Source: Pseudomonadales bacterium
GTDB taxonomy: Bacteria; Pseudomonadota; Gammaproteobacteria; Pseudomonadales; Azotimanducaceae
Length of the DNA: 12,337 bases
Assembly: GCA_021295935.1 (NCBI GenBank)
Contig: JAGWBL010000013.1
Location: 1-12,337 of the forward strand
Direction of reading: 5' to 3'
The position numbers and the translations under genes were made by a program. Positions 1-5,895 of the stretch are shown here, piece after piece. The notes under the pieces were generated by a model. It saw nothing but the letters and a program-made list of their open reading frames with translations. It was not told the origin of the DNA and made no database searches. Every line of letters starts with the position of its first letter. Within the stretch, counting starts at the first letter, position 1.

Positions 1-1
1 C

Positions 2-829
2 GGGATGCCGGTCCTGGTTGCGCTTCTCGTCATGCTGGCGCTCTACGGCGTGACGACCGGAGGTTTCGAGCAGGCGTTCGTCTACCTGTTCAATCCCGAC
101 TTCAGCACGCTGACGTTCGATGCACTGGTGGTTGCCATGGCGCACGCGTTCTTCACGCTGTCTCTCGGCATGGGAGCGATGATGGCCTACGGCGCCTACC
201 TTCCAGGCAAGGTTTCCATCGTCGAAGCGTCCTGGATCATCATCCTCGTCGACACCGTCGTCGCATTGCTCGCCGGACTTGCCATCTTTTCCATCGTGTT
301 CGGCGAGGGTCTCGACGTCGCGTCCGGGCCTGCGCTGATGTTCCATAGCCTTCCGATAGCGTTCGGAAGCCTGCCTGCGGGAACACTCTTCGGCGGGTTG
401 TTCTTCCTGCTCGTGAGCATCGCGGCGCTGACTTCCGCCATCTCCTTGCTTGAACCGACGGTGGCGTATCTGGTCGAGAAGTTCGACACCACGCGCATGA
501 TGGTCGTGAGCGTGGTCCTGGTCATCTGCTGGCTGCTGGCGCTTCTCTCGGCCCTGTCGTTCAACGTGTTGTCTGGAGTGACCATGTTTGAAGGCAAGAC
601 CTATTTCGATCTCTTCGACTGGCTCTCGCAGGAAGTGATGCTGCCGTTGGGTGGATTGCTCACGGCCCTGTTCGCGGCTTGGGTGCTGCCGAACACCGTG
701 GTGTGGAAGCAACTTGAATTGGGAGAGGGTTTGGTGCGGACGGCCTGGCGGTGGCTGTGCGGCGTCGTGGCGCCCGTCGGGATACTCATGTTCTGGTTGC
801 TGCCGCCGATTCGCGACTGGATCGGTTAG
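2..829 (+). CDS. Sodium-dependent transporter, NSS (SLC6/LeuT-like) family, 5'-truncated by the window edge
   Basis: This is the C-terminal part (about 275 residues) of a secondary transporter that couples uptake of an amino acid or similar solute to sodium. The frame is open from the first bases, so the start lies outside; bacterial members are about 450 residues. Numbering from the ATG at position 5, the FFTLSLGMGAMMAYGAYL stretch (about 49-66) is the family's unwound TM6 region. FFLLVSIAALTSAISLLEP (133-151) matches TM8, with T143-S144 in place of the conserved Na2-site Thr-Ser of LeuT. Further hydrophobic segments lie near 1-18, 77-99, 165-184, 212-228 and 248-267. That suggests a bacterial type ending after about TM11, without the twelfth helix. 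The substrate cannot be told from the sequence. It lies 47 bp upstream of ratA on the same strand. Family assignment is firm; the substrate is unknown. Confidence 0.93.
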   Translation, partial: GMPVLVALLVMLALYGVTTGGFEQAFVYLFNPDFSTLTFDALVVAMAHAFFTLSLGMGAMMAYGAYLPGKVSIVEASWIIILVDTVVALLAGLAIFSIVFGEGLDVASGPALMFHSLPIAFGSLPAGTLFGGLFFLLVSIAALTSAISLLEPTVAYLVEKFDTTRMMVVSVVLVICWLLALLSALSFNVLSGVTMFEGKTYFDLFDWLSQEVMLPLGGLLTALFAAWVLPNTVVWKQLELGEGLVRTAWRWLCGVVAPVGILMFWLLPPIRDWIG

Positions 830-876
830 AGCGGAACCAGCGCGTGTCGGATCAGGCGTCCAGCCGTTCGTAGGAG

Positions 877-1314
877 GTGGAGCGATCGATCAGCCGGAGC
901 GTTCTGCTTCCGATAGAAACAGCCCAAGCGCGGGCTGTGGTCCTGGACGTCGGAAGCTATCCCGAGTTTCTGCCTTGGTGTGAATCCGCCGTAGTCGAAG
1001 AACGGAACGCCTCGCATGTGACGGTCGCAACCGTGAACCTCGCCGCCCGGCGCTACCACGCGAGCGTGACAACGCGAGCGACGGAGCTGGACGACGGGAC
1101 GATCCTGCTGGAATTGGTGAGCGGGCCGTTCCGAAAGTTCCGCGGCGTCTGGAAGTTCGCGGAAGGACCCTCGGGCTGCCTGGTTTCGTTCAGAGCCAAG
1201 TTCGAGTTCAAGCGACGCTATCTGGACTTTCTCGTGCTCCCAATTCTGGAACCCGCGTGCAGGGCGGTGCTTTCCTGTTTCGAGCGTCGCGCGCGGAAGT
1301 TGTTTGTGACATGA
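877..1314 (+). CDS. ratA: RatA family ribosome-associated protein (START/coenzyme Q-binding fold)
   Basis: A 145-residue SRPBCC/START-fold protein. E. coli RatA is described as binding the 50S subunit and blocking 70S formation; the homologous mitochondrial Coq10 is a ubiquinone-binding protein, so the cellular role here is inferred. The hallmark YPEFLPWC motif is at residues 28-35. The later SGPFRKFRGVWKF and FEFKRRYLD segments fit the family's beta-sheet core and C-terminal helix. The start is GTG at 877, the only usual start codon after the in-frame stop at 871-873 that gives the normal N-terminus (MERSISRSVLLP). The AGGAGG at 872-877 overlaps that GTG, so the initiation signal is odd; an ATC at 889 is a remote alternative. 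The stop overlaps the rnfH start by 4 bp (ATGA), suggesting translational coupling. The ratA-rnfH pair is widely conserved. Confidence 0.9.
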   Translation: MERSISRSVLLPIETAQARAVVLDVGSYPEFLPWCESAVVEERNASHVTVATVNLAARRYHASVTTRATELDDGTILLELVSGPFRKFRGVWKFAEGPSGCLVSFRAKFEFKRRYLDFLVLPILEPACRAVLSCFERRARKLFVT

Positions 1315-1613
1315 GAGTGGAGGTGGTGTACGCCCTGCCGCGCAAGGTTGCATCCATCGCGGTCGAACTGGTTGAAGGCGCCACGGTTGGCGACGCACTG
1401 GAACTGGCTCGGCAATCACCTGTCGGAAGCGCGTTTCCAAGCGAACGCGGTCCCGTCAGCGTGTGGGGCGAGGTCGTCGACCTGGACCGTCGACTAAGGG
1501 ACGACGACCGCGTGGAACTGCTGCGGCCGCTGGAACAGAGTCCGCTCGAGTGGAGGCGCAAGCGACTCTCCCGCACAGGCGGTCAGGATTCTTCGGACTC
1601 CGGGGCATCCTGA
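1311..1613 (+). CDS. rnfH: RnfH family protein (ubiquitin-like beta-grasp)
   Basis: A 100-residue beta-grasp protein of the RnfH family, named for an association with rnf electron-transport loci; its exact role is unknown. Diagnostic features are the N-terminal MRVEVVYALPRK, EGATVGDAL (22-30), VWGEVVDLDRRLRDDDRVELLRPL (51-74) and the basic tail WRRKRL. The ATG at 1311 is chosen over an upstream in-frame ATG at 1257 because the family begins with the MxVEVVYA strand and because it forms the ATGA overlap with the ratA stop. The Ser/Asp-rich tail (about 90-100) is read from bases that also encode the end of bamE on the other strand, a 31-bp overlap of 1583-1613. The family call is secure. Confidence 0.9.
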   Translation: MRVEVVYALPRKVASIAVELVEGATVGDALELARQSPVGSAFPSERGPVSVWGEVVDLDRRLRDDDRVELLRPLEQSPLEWRRKRLSRTGGQDSSDSGAS

Positions 1614-1972
1614 GCCTGGACATCATCGGCGAGCGGCGCGAAGTGTCCGAGGGTGTACTTGAGGACGCCATCCTCGAAGAACAGGGAAATGATCCGTCGC
1701 TGGGTGATCTTGCCTGCCGCCTCGAAGGTGTATACATAGTCCCATCGATTCGGATTGAACGGGTTTCGTAGCACTGGTTCGCCCATCACGTACAGAACCT
1801 GCTCAGGTGTCATTCCAGGCTTGAGATTCGCGACCATCTGGTCGTTGACGATGTTTCCCTGCTGAAGCACGCTCTTATGGAGCAGTCCCGCGCAACCCGT
1901 GAGGGAGAATGCGACGAGCCCCAAGAGCGAGGCGTTCGCGATGAGTCGCCGGATGCGAAAGGATCGAGTCAT
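1583..1972 (-). CDS. bamE: Outer membrane protein assembly factor BamE (SmpA/OmlA lipoprotein)
   Basis: A 129-residue lipoprotein of the BAM complex, which folds beta-barrel proteins into the outer membrane. A basic N-terminus (RSFRIRR) leads into a hydrophobic signal segment ending in the lipobox LTGC, giving Cys27 as the lipidated residue. The BamE fold follows: QGNIVNDQMVANLKPGMTPEQV (38-59), YVMGEPVLRNPFNPNRWDYVYTF (61-83) and QRRIISLFFEDGVLKY (91-106). The C-terminal tail is acidic. The ATG at 1972 is preferred to in-frame starts up to 2191, which lie inside recN and would bury the signal peptide. Only a weak ribosome site is seen. It lies 28 bp downstream of recN on the same strand, so the two are probably co-transcribed. 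Its 3' end overlaps rnfH by 31 bp. Confidence 0.93.
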   Translation of the reverse strand: MTRSFRIRRLIANASLLGLVAFSLTGCAGLLHKSVLQQGNIVNDQMVANLKPGMTPEQVLYVMGEPVLRNPFNPNRWDYVYTFEAAGKITQRRIISLFFEDGVLKYTLGHFAPLADDVQAQDAPESEES

Positions 1973-2000
1973 GCGTTGGAGTTTAGCGTGTTTCGTCCAG

Positions 2001-3662
2001 CTAGATGCTGTTTCCGCCGGAACCGTCGTACAGCAGCGTGCGCGCGTACTCTCTGGCGTCTTCGCCCACGGATCGGCCCCCGACCATGCGGGCGACTTCC
2101 TCGACTCGATCGTCTTCCGAGAGTTCGAACAGCTTGATGTCCGTCCCTGCGTCCTTGTGAACGCGTAGGTGATGATCCGCGATCGCGGCAACCTGTGCTG
2201 CGTGCGTGACGCAGATCACTTGCGTGTTGCGCGCCAGTTCATGCAACGTGCGTCCCAGCACGTCCGCCGTCGTTCCGCTGACTCCAAGGTCGGCTTCGTC
2301 CAGAATCATGCAGGGAAGCCGTGACCGCTTGGCGGCGACCATCTGAATCGCCAGGCTTATGCGCGCCAGCTCGCCCCCGGACGCGACCTGCGAAATGGGC
2401 GCGGGAGCGCATCCACGATTGGCAGTCACCAGGTAGTCCACGCGGTCCAGACCGGTTTCGCCCTGCGCTTCTCCAAACTTCAATTCAATGTGTGCGTCGG
2501 GCAGCCCGATTCGCTTGAGCACCCGGCTCACCTCTTTCCGGAACTCCCTTGCCGCTTCCCGTCGGCGCGACGACAGTTCCCGCGCGCGCTGCCGAAAGTC
2601 CAATTCCGCGCGGGACGTGCGTTGCGCAGCGGCCTGTTCACGTTCCGACTCCAAGGCATGTTCTGCCAGATCAACCCGAATTCTTCCAGCCAGGGAGCAC
2701 AACTCGCGAGGCTGCACCTTCAATCTGCGTGAAGTCTCGAACACTTGGTCCAACCGGTGTTCGACAGCTGCAAGAGCCGCTTCGTCCAGGTCGATGCCAT
2801 CGCTGTAAGTGCGCAGATCCGATCGCGCCTCGTCCAGGCTTATGTTCGCGGTGCGAAGCAGCTCGATGGCCTGAGCCAGCGCGGGGTCGGCATCATCAAT
2901 GGACTGGAGCTCCTGGCAGGCATGAGCGATCGCGTCCGCGGCGTCACCTTCGACGATTCTCCGAACGCCCGCCAATCGCTCCCGCAGTTCGCCGGCCCGG
3001 GCAAGACGCTTGTAACGTGCCTGGAGCGTGTCGAATTCATCGGTGCCCAGCGCAAGTTCCTGAAGCAGTTCTGACTGGTACAAGAGAGATTCGAGTCTCT
3101 CCTTGGAAAGGTGCGATTCTTGGCGGATCCGCTCCAGTTCCTGTTCCGATGTTCGCCATGCTCGGTACAGGGAGCCTGCTTCGGCCCGCAGCTGACTTGT
3201 TTCGGCGAAGTCGTCAAGCCACCGGAGCTGAGTGCGGTGATCGAGCAACAGTTGTTGCTCGAATTGTCCATGAACCTCGACCATGGAGGCGCAAATTTCC
3301 CTCAATGCGGACACGGACACGGAAGTTCCGTTCACCCACGCTCTCGATCCTCCATCCGCTCGCACGATCCGGCGAACCCAGAGTCGCGAGACATCATCTT
3401 GGTCAAGCAGCTCGTGGTCTCGCAGATACGCGGCCGAATCGCCTTGTGGGTCCAGGACGAACTCTGCTGAAATCTGCAAGGACGACTCCCCCGGCCGCAC
3501 CATGCGCCGCTCTCCCCGCGCTCCGAGCACCATGGAAACCGCTGCGACGAGAAGGGACTTGCCAGCGCCCGACTCTCCGGTGATCGCCGTGAGTCCGGGC
3601 GCGAACGCCATCTCGACGCTCTTGACGAGCGTGAAGTTCTGGATGCTGAGGGCGGTGAACAT
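2001..3662 (-). CDS. recN: DNA repair protein RecN (SMC-like ATPase)
   Basis: A 553-residue SMC-like protein acting in double-strand break repair, usual length for RecN (about 550-560). Visible parts in order: N-terminal FTALSIQNFTLV; Walker A GESGAGKS (29-36); VHGQFEQQLLLD (130-141), the place of the family's HGQHEHQLLL; a long charged helical middle (about 155-385) expected to form the coiled coil; ABC signature VASGGELARISLAIQ (426-440); Walker B CMILDEADLGVSG (451-463); and the switch-His segment THAAQVA (486-492). The motif spellings differ somewhat from the common HGQHEHQ, DEVDVGI(S/G)G and THLPQVA, but catalytic residues are kept. The ATG at 3662 gives the canonical start. No Shine-Dalgarno sequence is obvious and no LexA box was found in the 52-bp spacer shared with hrcA. 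bamE follows in the same direction. nadK, a frequent neighbour, is absent. Confidence 0.95.
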   Translation of the reverse strand: MFTALSIQNFTLVKSVEMAFAPGLTAITGESGAGKSLLVAAVSMVLGARGERRMVRPGESSLQISAEFVLDPQGDSAAYLRDHELLDQDDVSRLWVRRIVRADGGSRAWVNGTSVSVSALREICASMVEVHGQFEQQLLLDHRTQLRWLDDFAETSQLRAEAGSLYRAWRTSEQELERIRQESHLSKERLESLLYQSELLQELALGTDEFDTLQARYKRLARAGELRERLAGVRRIVEGDAADAIAHACQELQSIDDADPALAQAIELLRTANISLDEARSDLRTYSDGIDLDEAALAAVEHRLDQVFETSRRLKVQPRELCSLAGRIRVDLAEHALESEREQAAAQRTSRAELDFRQRARELSSRRREAAREFRKEVSRVLKRIGLPDAHIELKFGEAQGETGLDRVDYLVTANRGCAPAPISQVASGGELARISLAIQMVAAKRSRLPCMILDEADLGVSGTTADVLGRTLHELARNTQVICVTHAAQVAAIADHHLRVHKDAGTDIKLFELSEDDRVEEVARMVGGRSVGEDAREYARTLLYDGSGGNSI

Positions 3663-3714
3663 GGGGTGGACAGGGTTGATCGTGTGCTAGAGTAACAGTG
3701 TCTGCCCCGGCTTC
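3663..3714. promoter_or_regulatory. Divergent spacer between recN and hrcA
   Basis: These 52 bp separate two divergently read genes and so probably hold, or lie very near, the start signals of both. No convincing -35/-10 pair, CIRCE operator or LexA box can be picked out. A TTGATC at 3676-3681 resembles a -35 hexamer but has no good -10 at normal spacing. Neither gene has a clear purine-rich ribosome site before its start. Regulatory content is inferred from position only. Confidence 0.35.
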
Positions 3715-4791
3715 ATGTCGAGCAATTCCGCCATGCGCCCACACCGAGAGCGCCCCGTTGCCGTCGAAATCAACGACCGAGCGAGGGACCTGTTTCGGTT
3801 GTTGGTCGAGCAGTATCTCAAGTCGGTCGAGCCGGTGGGTTCGAAAGCGATTTCGGAGTTGCCTTCGGTTTCCGTCAGTTCGGCTACCGTCCGCAGTGTC
3901 ATGTCGGACCTCGAGGCCATCGGTCTGGTCCGCTCTCCTCACACATCCGCTGGCAAGGTGCCTACCCAGCAGGGGCTGCGGTTCTTCATCGATTCGCTGC
4001 TGTACGTCAAACCGATGAACAACGCGCTGGCGCGAAACCTTCGAGGCGAACTGCGCGAGGCTCAGTCGCCGTCGGAGCTGGTATCCCGGGCATCGCAGTT
4101 GCTGGCTCGAGTGTCGCGGCTGGCCGGAGTGGTGACCACGCCGAAACCGGAGTTGACGGAACTGCGCCAGGTGGAGTTCCTGAAGCTGTCGGGATCAAAG
4201 GTGTTGGCGATCCTTGTAGTCAATGAGCGGGAGGTTCAGAACCGCGTCATCGAGCCCAAGAGGGAGTATGCCGAATCCGAACTGCGGGAGGCCTCCAACT
4301 TCATCACTCGCGAGTACGCTGGCCGGTCGCTCGTGTCCATTCGACGGGACCTCCTGCACAGCATGGAAGTCGACAAGGACCGAGTGGACCGGTTGATGCA
4401 GATGGCGCTGGACGTCGCGGGCAAGGCGTTCGAAACCGATGAGGAGGAAGTCGACTACGTTGTCGAGGGCGAACGAAACCTGATGACATTCCTGTCCTCG
4501 TCGAAGGAAGTGCAGGAGTTGCTGGACGCGTTCACGAGAAAGAGCGCGATCGTCCACCTGCTGGATCGATGCATGGGCACCGAGGGTGTGCAGTTGTTCA
4601 TCGGCACGGAATCAGGCTACGAACCGTTCGAGGACTACAGTCTTGTCAGTTCCACTTACGAGGTGGACGGACGAGTGGCCGGGATGCTTGGCGTCGTCGG
4701 GCCGACTTACATGGCTTACCAGGAACTGATCCCGTTGGTTGATGTGACGTCCCGACTCTTGGGAAGCGCAATCGAGGGCGCACATCACTGA
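3715..4791 (+). CDS. hrcA: Heat-inducible transcription repressor HrcA
   Basis: A 358-residue repressor that binds CIRCE (TTAGCACTC-N9-GAGTGCTAA) and needs GroEL for activity in the systems studied. The N-terminal winged-helix domain spans about 20-95: the helix-turn-helix SVSSATVRSVMSDLEAIGLV is followed by the family signature SPHTSAGKVPT (74-84) and GLRFFIDSLL. The GAF-like dimerisation and inserted regions follow, ending in the typical VDGRVAGMLGVVGPTYMAYQELIPLVD near the C-terminus. The length is slightly above the usual 340-350. ATG 3715 is taken, but ATG 3733 is also possible, since neither has a strong ribosome site. The gene lies head-to-head with recN and 236 bp before grpE. No CIRCE copy is visible in this window, so its targets are likely elsewhere. 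Confidence 0.94.
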   Translation: MSSNSAMRPHRERPVAVEINDRARDLFRLLVEQYLKSVEPVGSKAISELPSVSVSSATVRSVMSDLEAIGLVRSPHTSAGKVPTQQGLRFFIDSLLYVKPMNNALARNLRGELREAQSPSELVSRASQLLARVSRLAGVVTTPKPELTELRQVEFLKLSGSKVLAILVVNEREVQNRVIEPKREYAESELREASNFITREYAGRSLVSIRRDLLHSMEVDKDRVDRLMQMALDVAGKAFETDEEEVDYVVEGERNLMTFLSSSKEVQELLDAFTRKSAIVHLLDRCMGTEGVQLFIGTESGYEPFEDYSLVSSTYEVDGRVAGMLGVVGPTYMAYQELIPLVDVTSRLLGSAIEGAHH

Positions 4792-5027
4792 CTGGACGTA
4801 TGGTCGGAGAAAGCGAAGGACCTCTTGGCGCGGCCGCCACGTCCCATTTCCGCCAGGAAGTCTGGCCCATGGGTGGTCCAGGCGCAAGCCGGGTCGTGGG
4901 CAAGACTCATGACATCCAGCTGCCGTTCCATGAGCCGATCGCGGCGCGGATCAGGAAGTTGCATGCAGCATCGCCACCCCCACATGCTTTCCGGTAGGGG
5001 GAAGGCAGTGTGGCGAAGGACTGACCA
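4792..5027. other. Spacer between hrcA and grpE
   Basis: This 236-bp spacer is the longest gene-free stretch in the window. No recognisable protein is encoded on either strand. Short open frames cross it, but they are Arg/Ser/Pro-rich and look like chance translations of GC-rich DNA. It contains a sigma-32-like promoter near its right end and a small GC-rich inverted repeat at 4826-4839 (TGGCG, 4-base loop, CGCCA) with no T-run. In related genomes hemH or nadK can lie near hrcA; no remnant of either was recognised. Confidence 0.6.
4959..4985 (+). promoter_or_regulatory. Candidate sigma-32 heat-shock promoter of grpE
   Basis: TTGCA at 4959-4963, a 14-bp spacer and CCCCACAT at 4978-4985 resemble the sigma-32 consensus (cTTGAA ... 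CCCCATnT). The 14-bp gap equals that of the well-known E. coli dnaK P1 promoter as I recall it. The expected transcript start, about 7 bp past the -10, leaves a leader of about 35 nt before grpE. The same layout recurs before dnaK, which strengthens the call. Confidence 0.6.
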
Positions 5028-5030
5028 TTG
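5015..5030 (+). promoter_or_regulatory. Ribosome binding site and TTG start of grpE
   Basis: GAAGGA at 5015-5020 lies 7 bases before TTG at 5028-5030, an ideal distance. The nearby in-frame ATG at 5037 would be 16 bases away. The spacing therefore favours initiation at TTG. Confidence 0.6.
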
Positions 5031-5789
5031 AGCAACATGATCGGACGACCTGAACTGGATGGTGCGGAGACCACCCCTCAGCCGGGCGATCCGGATGTCC
5101 ACGGCGAATCGACATCCGCCGAATGGGGCGACGAAACTTCTCCGGAGCGGGCAGCTCGCAAGGTGGAGGCGCAGCCGGACAATAGCAGCGAACAACACCC
5201 CTCGGGGACCGAAATGGAACCCGACGCCGCCGGGAGTGAAGGGGCTGGAGATGGCGAGTCCGACCATGTGGACGAACTGTCCGAAGTTCGGGCGCAATTG
5301 GCTGCTGCCGAAGAACGGGCAGGGATCGCGGAAGAACGCGTGCTGCATGCCCTTGCAGACTTGGAGAACACCCGCAAACGCGCCCGTCGCGAAGTCGAGA
5401 GCGCACGCAGATTCGGCGTCGAATCGCTGGCCAGATCGCTGCTGGCGGTGGTCGACAATCTCGATCGGGCGCTCGAGTTCATGGAATCCGCACAGAAACT
5501 CGACCAGGCGACTCGCTCGATCGTCGAAGGCGTGGAGCTTACTCGGAAGTCGTTGCTCGCAGCGCTGAACAGTTCGGGGATCGAACCGGTCGATCCGAAG
5601 AACGAACTCTTCGATCCTGCGCTCCACAACGCCATGACCATGATTCCCAACACCGGTAAGGAGCCCGGCGTGATCGTGGAAGTTCTTCGCAAGGGATACA
5701 CCTTGCAGGGTCGCCTCCTGCGCGAAGCCGAGGTTGTCGTTGCAGCGGCGGGTGATTCCGGTGCGGCCAAGGACGATCCTGACGCCTAG
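5028..5789 (+). CDS. grpE: Nucleotide exchange factor GrpE
   Basis: A 253-residue co-chaperone that drives ADP release from DnaK. The GrpE core begins around residue 84 with the long dimerising helix (SEVRAQLAAAEERAGIAEER, then LENTRKRARREVESARRFGVESLARSLLAVVDNLDRALE). It ends in the DnaK-binding beta domain with the signature region LFDPALHNAMTMIPNTG (194-210), VEVLRKGYTLQGRLLREAEVVVAA (217-240). E. coli GrpE is 197 residues. The excess here is an N-terminal tail of about 80 residues rich in Asp, Glu, Ser, Pro and Gly, probably disordered. TTG 5028 is chosen because the Shine-Dalgarno sequence fits it; ATG 5037 would remove only three residues. It is followed by dnaK after 106 bp and has its own sigma-32-like promoter. 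Confidence 0.95.
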   Translation: MSNMIGRPELDGAETTPQPGDPDVHGESTSAEWGDETSPERAARKVEAQPDNSSEQHPSGTEMEPDAAGSEGAGDGESDHVDELSEVRAQLAAAEERAGIAEERVLHALADLENTRKRARREVESARRFGVESLARSLLAVVDNLDRALEFMESAQKLDQATRSIVEGVELTRKSLLAALNSSGIEPVDPKNELFDPALHNAMTMIPNTGKEPGVIVEVLRKGYTLQGRLLREAEVVVAAAGDSGAAKDDPDA

Positions 5790-5804
5790 CTGCAGCATGA
5801 ACGC

Positions 5805-5831
5805 TTGCGGGATCGGTCTCCGCCCCCACAT
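5805..5831 (+). promoter_or_regulatory. Candidate sigma-32 heat-shock promoter of dnaK
   Basis: CTTGCG (TTGCG core at 5805-5809), a 14-bp spacer and CCCCACAT at 5824-5831 match the sigma-32 pattern, with the same spacing and the same -10 sequence as the grpE promoter. It lies in the grpE-dnaK spacer. The predicted start near 5838 would give a dnaK leader of about 58 nt. Confidence 0.7.
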
Positions 5832-5836
5832 GGGGT

Positions 5837-5877
5837 CCAGCAGACTCGGTTTCTGACAGCAAACCAGCAGAATCGTT
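5837..5877 (+). repeat. Imperfect 14-bp direct repeat in the dnaK leader
   Basis: CCAGCAGACTCGGT (5837-5850) and CCAGCAGAATCGTT (5864-5877) agree at 12 of 14 positions, 27 bp apart. Between and overlapping them is a small inverted repeat, GGTTT (5848-5852) and AAACC (5861-5865), with an 8-base loop. All of it falls in the predicted dnaK leader. Function is unknown and chance is possible. Confidence 0.4.
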
Positions 5878-5895
5878 ACAAGGAACTCACAAGAC

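Noticed and set aside
1257..1310. Upstream ATG extension of rnfH
   Set aside because: It would overlap ratA by 58 bp and add 18 residues absent from the family; ATG 1311 matches the conserved N-terminus.
1662..1676. Inverted repeat GAGGA/TCCTC near the rnfH end, a possible terminator
   Set aside because: It lies in the coding sequence of bamE (the FEDGVLK segment) and lacks a T-run.
3682..3690. GTGTGCTAG, resembling the right half of CIRCE (GAGTGCTAA, 7/9)
   Set aside because: No matching left half (TTAGCACTC) lies 9 bp away, so it is not a CIRCE element.
3681..3700. Possible LexA box before recN
   Set aside because: Only the ACAGT half is present; the CTG-N10-CAG spacing is not satisfied on either strand.
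4826..4839. GC-rich TGGCG/CGCCA hairpin after hrcA as a terminator
   Set aside because: The stem is only 5 bp and no T-run follows.
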